Shown here: positions 63,779-64,000 of the stretch, one piece after another
How the letters are laid out: the number at the start of each line of letters is the position of its first letter
How positions within the stretch are numbered: position 1 is the first letter of the stretch
NCBI GenBank assembly: GCA_035621215.1
Contig: CP141729.1
Location: 2,874,944-2,938,943, forward strand
Direction of reading: 5' to 3'
Origin: Oscillospiraceae bacterium MB08-C2-2
GTDB lineage: Bacteria > Bacillota > Clostridia > Oscillospirales > Ruminococcaceae
DNA length: 64,000 bases
Position numbers and translations under genes: made by a program
The notes under the pieces: generated by a model
The model's database searches: none
Told to the model about the DNA's origin: nothing
Seen by the model: the letters and a program-made list of their open reading frames with translations, nothing else

Positions 63779-64000
63779 TATAATATCGCCTTTTGCCGAT
63801 ATTATACCATGAAAGCGAAGCGTTATGGTATAATTGCCCGTGGCCGTAGGCCGGGCATAAAAATGGAACGTATAATAAGCGCTTTGCGGTTATTAAACCA
63901 TGAGATTTGATGCCATGGCTTAATAAAGAGAATATTTTTCACTTCCGCACTCATGCCGTGCGGCTGGCACATCCTTTCTCTACGATGAGAAAGGATGCAA
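63779..64000. repeat. Multi-hairpin array at the right edge
   Basis: At least six stems follow one another: TATAATATCG with its complement (63779-63806), ATTATACCAT/ATGGTATAAT (63801-63834), GCCC-GGCC with GGCC-GGGC (63836-63856), TAATAAGCGC/GCGGTTATTA (63873-63895), CCGCAC/GTGCGG (63945-63963) and an 11-bp perfect stem (63970-63980 with 63987-63997). The first two share bases and cannot form together. No coding frame is apparent. It continues beyond the window. Confidence 0.65.

Overview
The window looks like the chromosome of an anaerobic, low-to-mid GC Firmicute of class Clostridia, probably an Oscillospirales/Ruminococcaceae-type bacterium (inference). Support comes from strong AGGAGG-type ribosome sites with many TTG and GTG starts, MurR/RpiR, CsoR and Rrf2 regulators, BioY, and the Firmicutes order Orn/Lys/Arg decarboxylase - darA - holB - ricT, with rsmI and its partner methyltransferase further on. 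There is no rRNA and no CRISPR array. Two tRNA genes (Ala, Val) are present.

Layout. 1-2.3 kb: the end of a phage-tail-type gene pair, decayed SDR and GNAT genes, and an OYE-type flavin oxidoreductase. 2.8-4.4 kb: two membrane proteins. 4.4-19.9 kb: a polyamine island. On the minus strand are aguA, aguB, a PotD-like binding protein and a D-aminoacylase-like amidohydrolase. On the plus strand are an atypical PII protein, potABCD, an aldehyde dehydrogenase, putrescine aminotransferase, an Lrp regulator, a phosphatase and a GABA-aminotransferase-like enzyme. Together these can import polyamines and take agmatine through N-carbamoylputrescine, putrescine and aminobutanal to GABA. 20-23.2 kb: a rhomboid-like protein and an M28 peptidase lipoprotein. 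23.5-33.3 kb: an RpiR regulator divergent from an operon that joins a Liv-type ABC importer to a split transketolase, an SDR and a 2-hydroxyacid dehydrogenase; the substrate is unknown. 33.5-36.4 kb: znuACB and two tRNAs. 36.6-38.5 kb: a GNAT and an orphan larE. 38.5-42.7 kb: an ImmR/ImmA pair divergent from a compact phage-derived cassette (zinc-ribbon protein, contractile-tail sheath homologue, coiled coil, membrane protein, holin, amidase). 42.9-44.8 kb: birA-bioY-DUF1284 under a BirA box. 45-47.7 kb: csoR-copA. 47.9-53.4 kb: Rrf2, mutY, pdxK/pdxY, queG, a FemAB-type ligase. 53.4-57 kb: the decarboxylase-darA-holB-ricT cluster, lacking tmk. 57-64 kb: a second biotin ligase, a phosphodiesterase, a three-gene unit with a Gly-rich 19-residue repeat protein, a phosphate transporter, rsmI and a trmN-like methyltransferase.

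The most unusual non-coding feature is a set of dispersed structured repeats. Three families occur as two copies each (about 263, 200 and 128 bp). Their stems show compensatory base changes between copies. Each copy has the same end facing the stop codon of the upstream gene, and five of the six copies lie between convergent genes. A further long inverted repeat lies between holB and ricT, and another multi-hairpin array fills the right edge. The most unusual coding feature is the sheath-holin-amidase cassette, which has no tube, baseplate, capsid or integrase genes around it.
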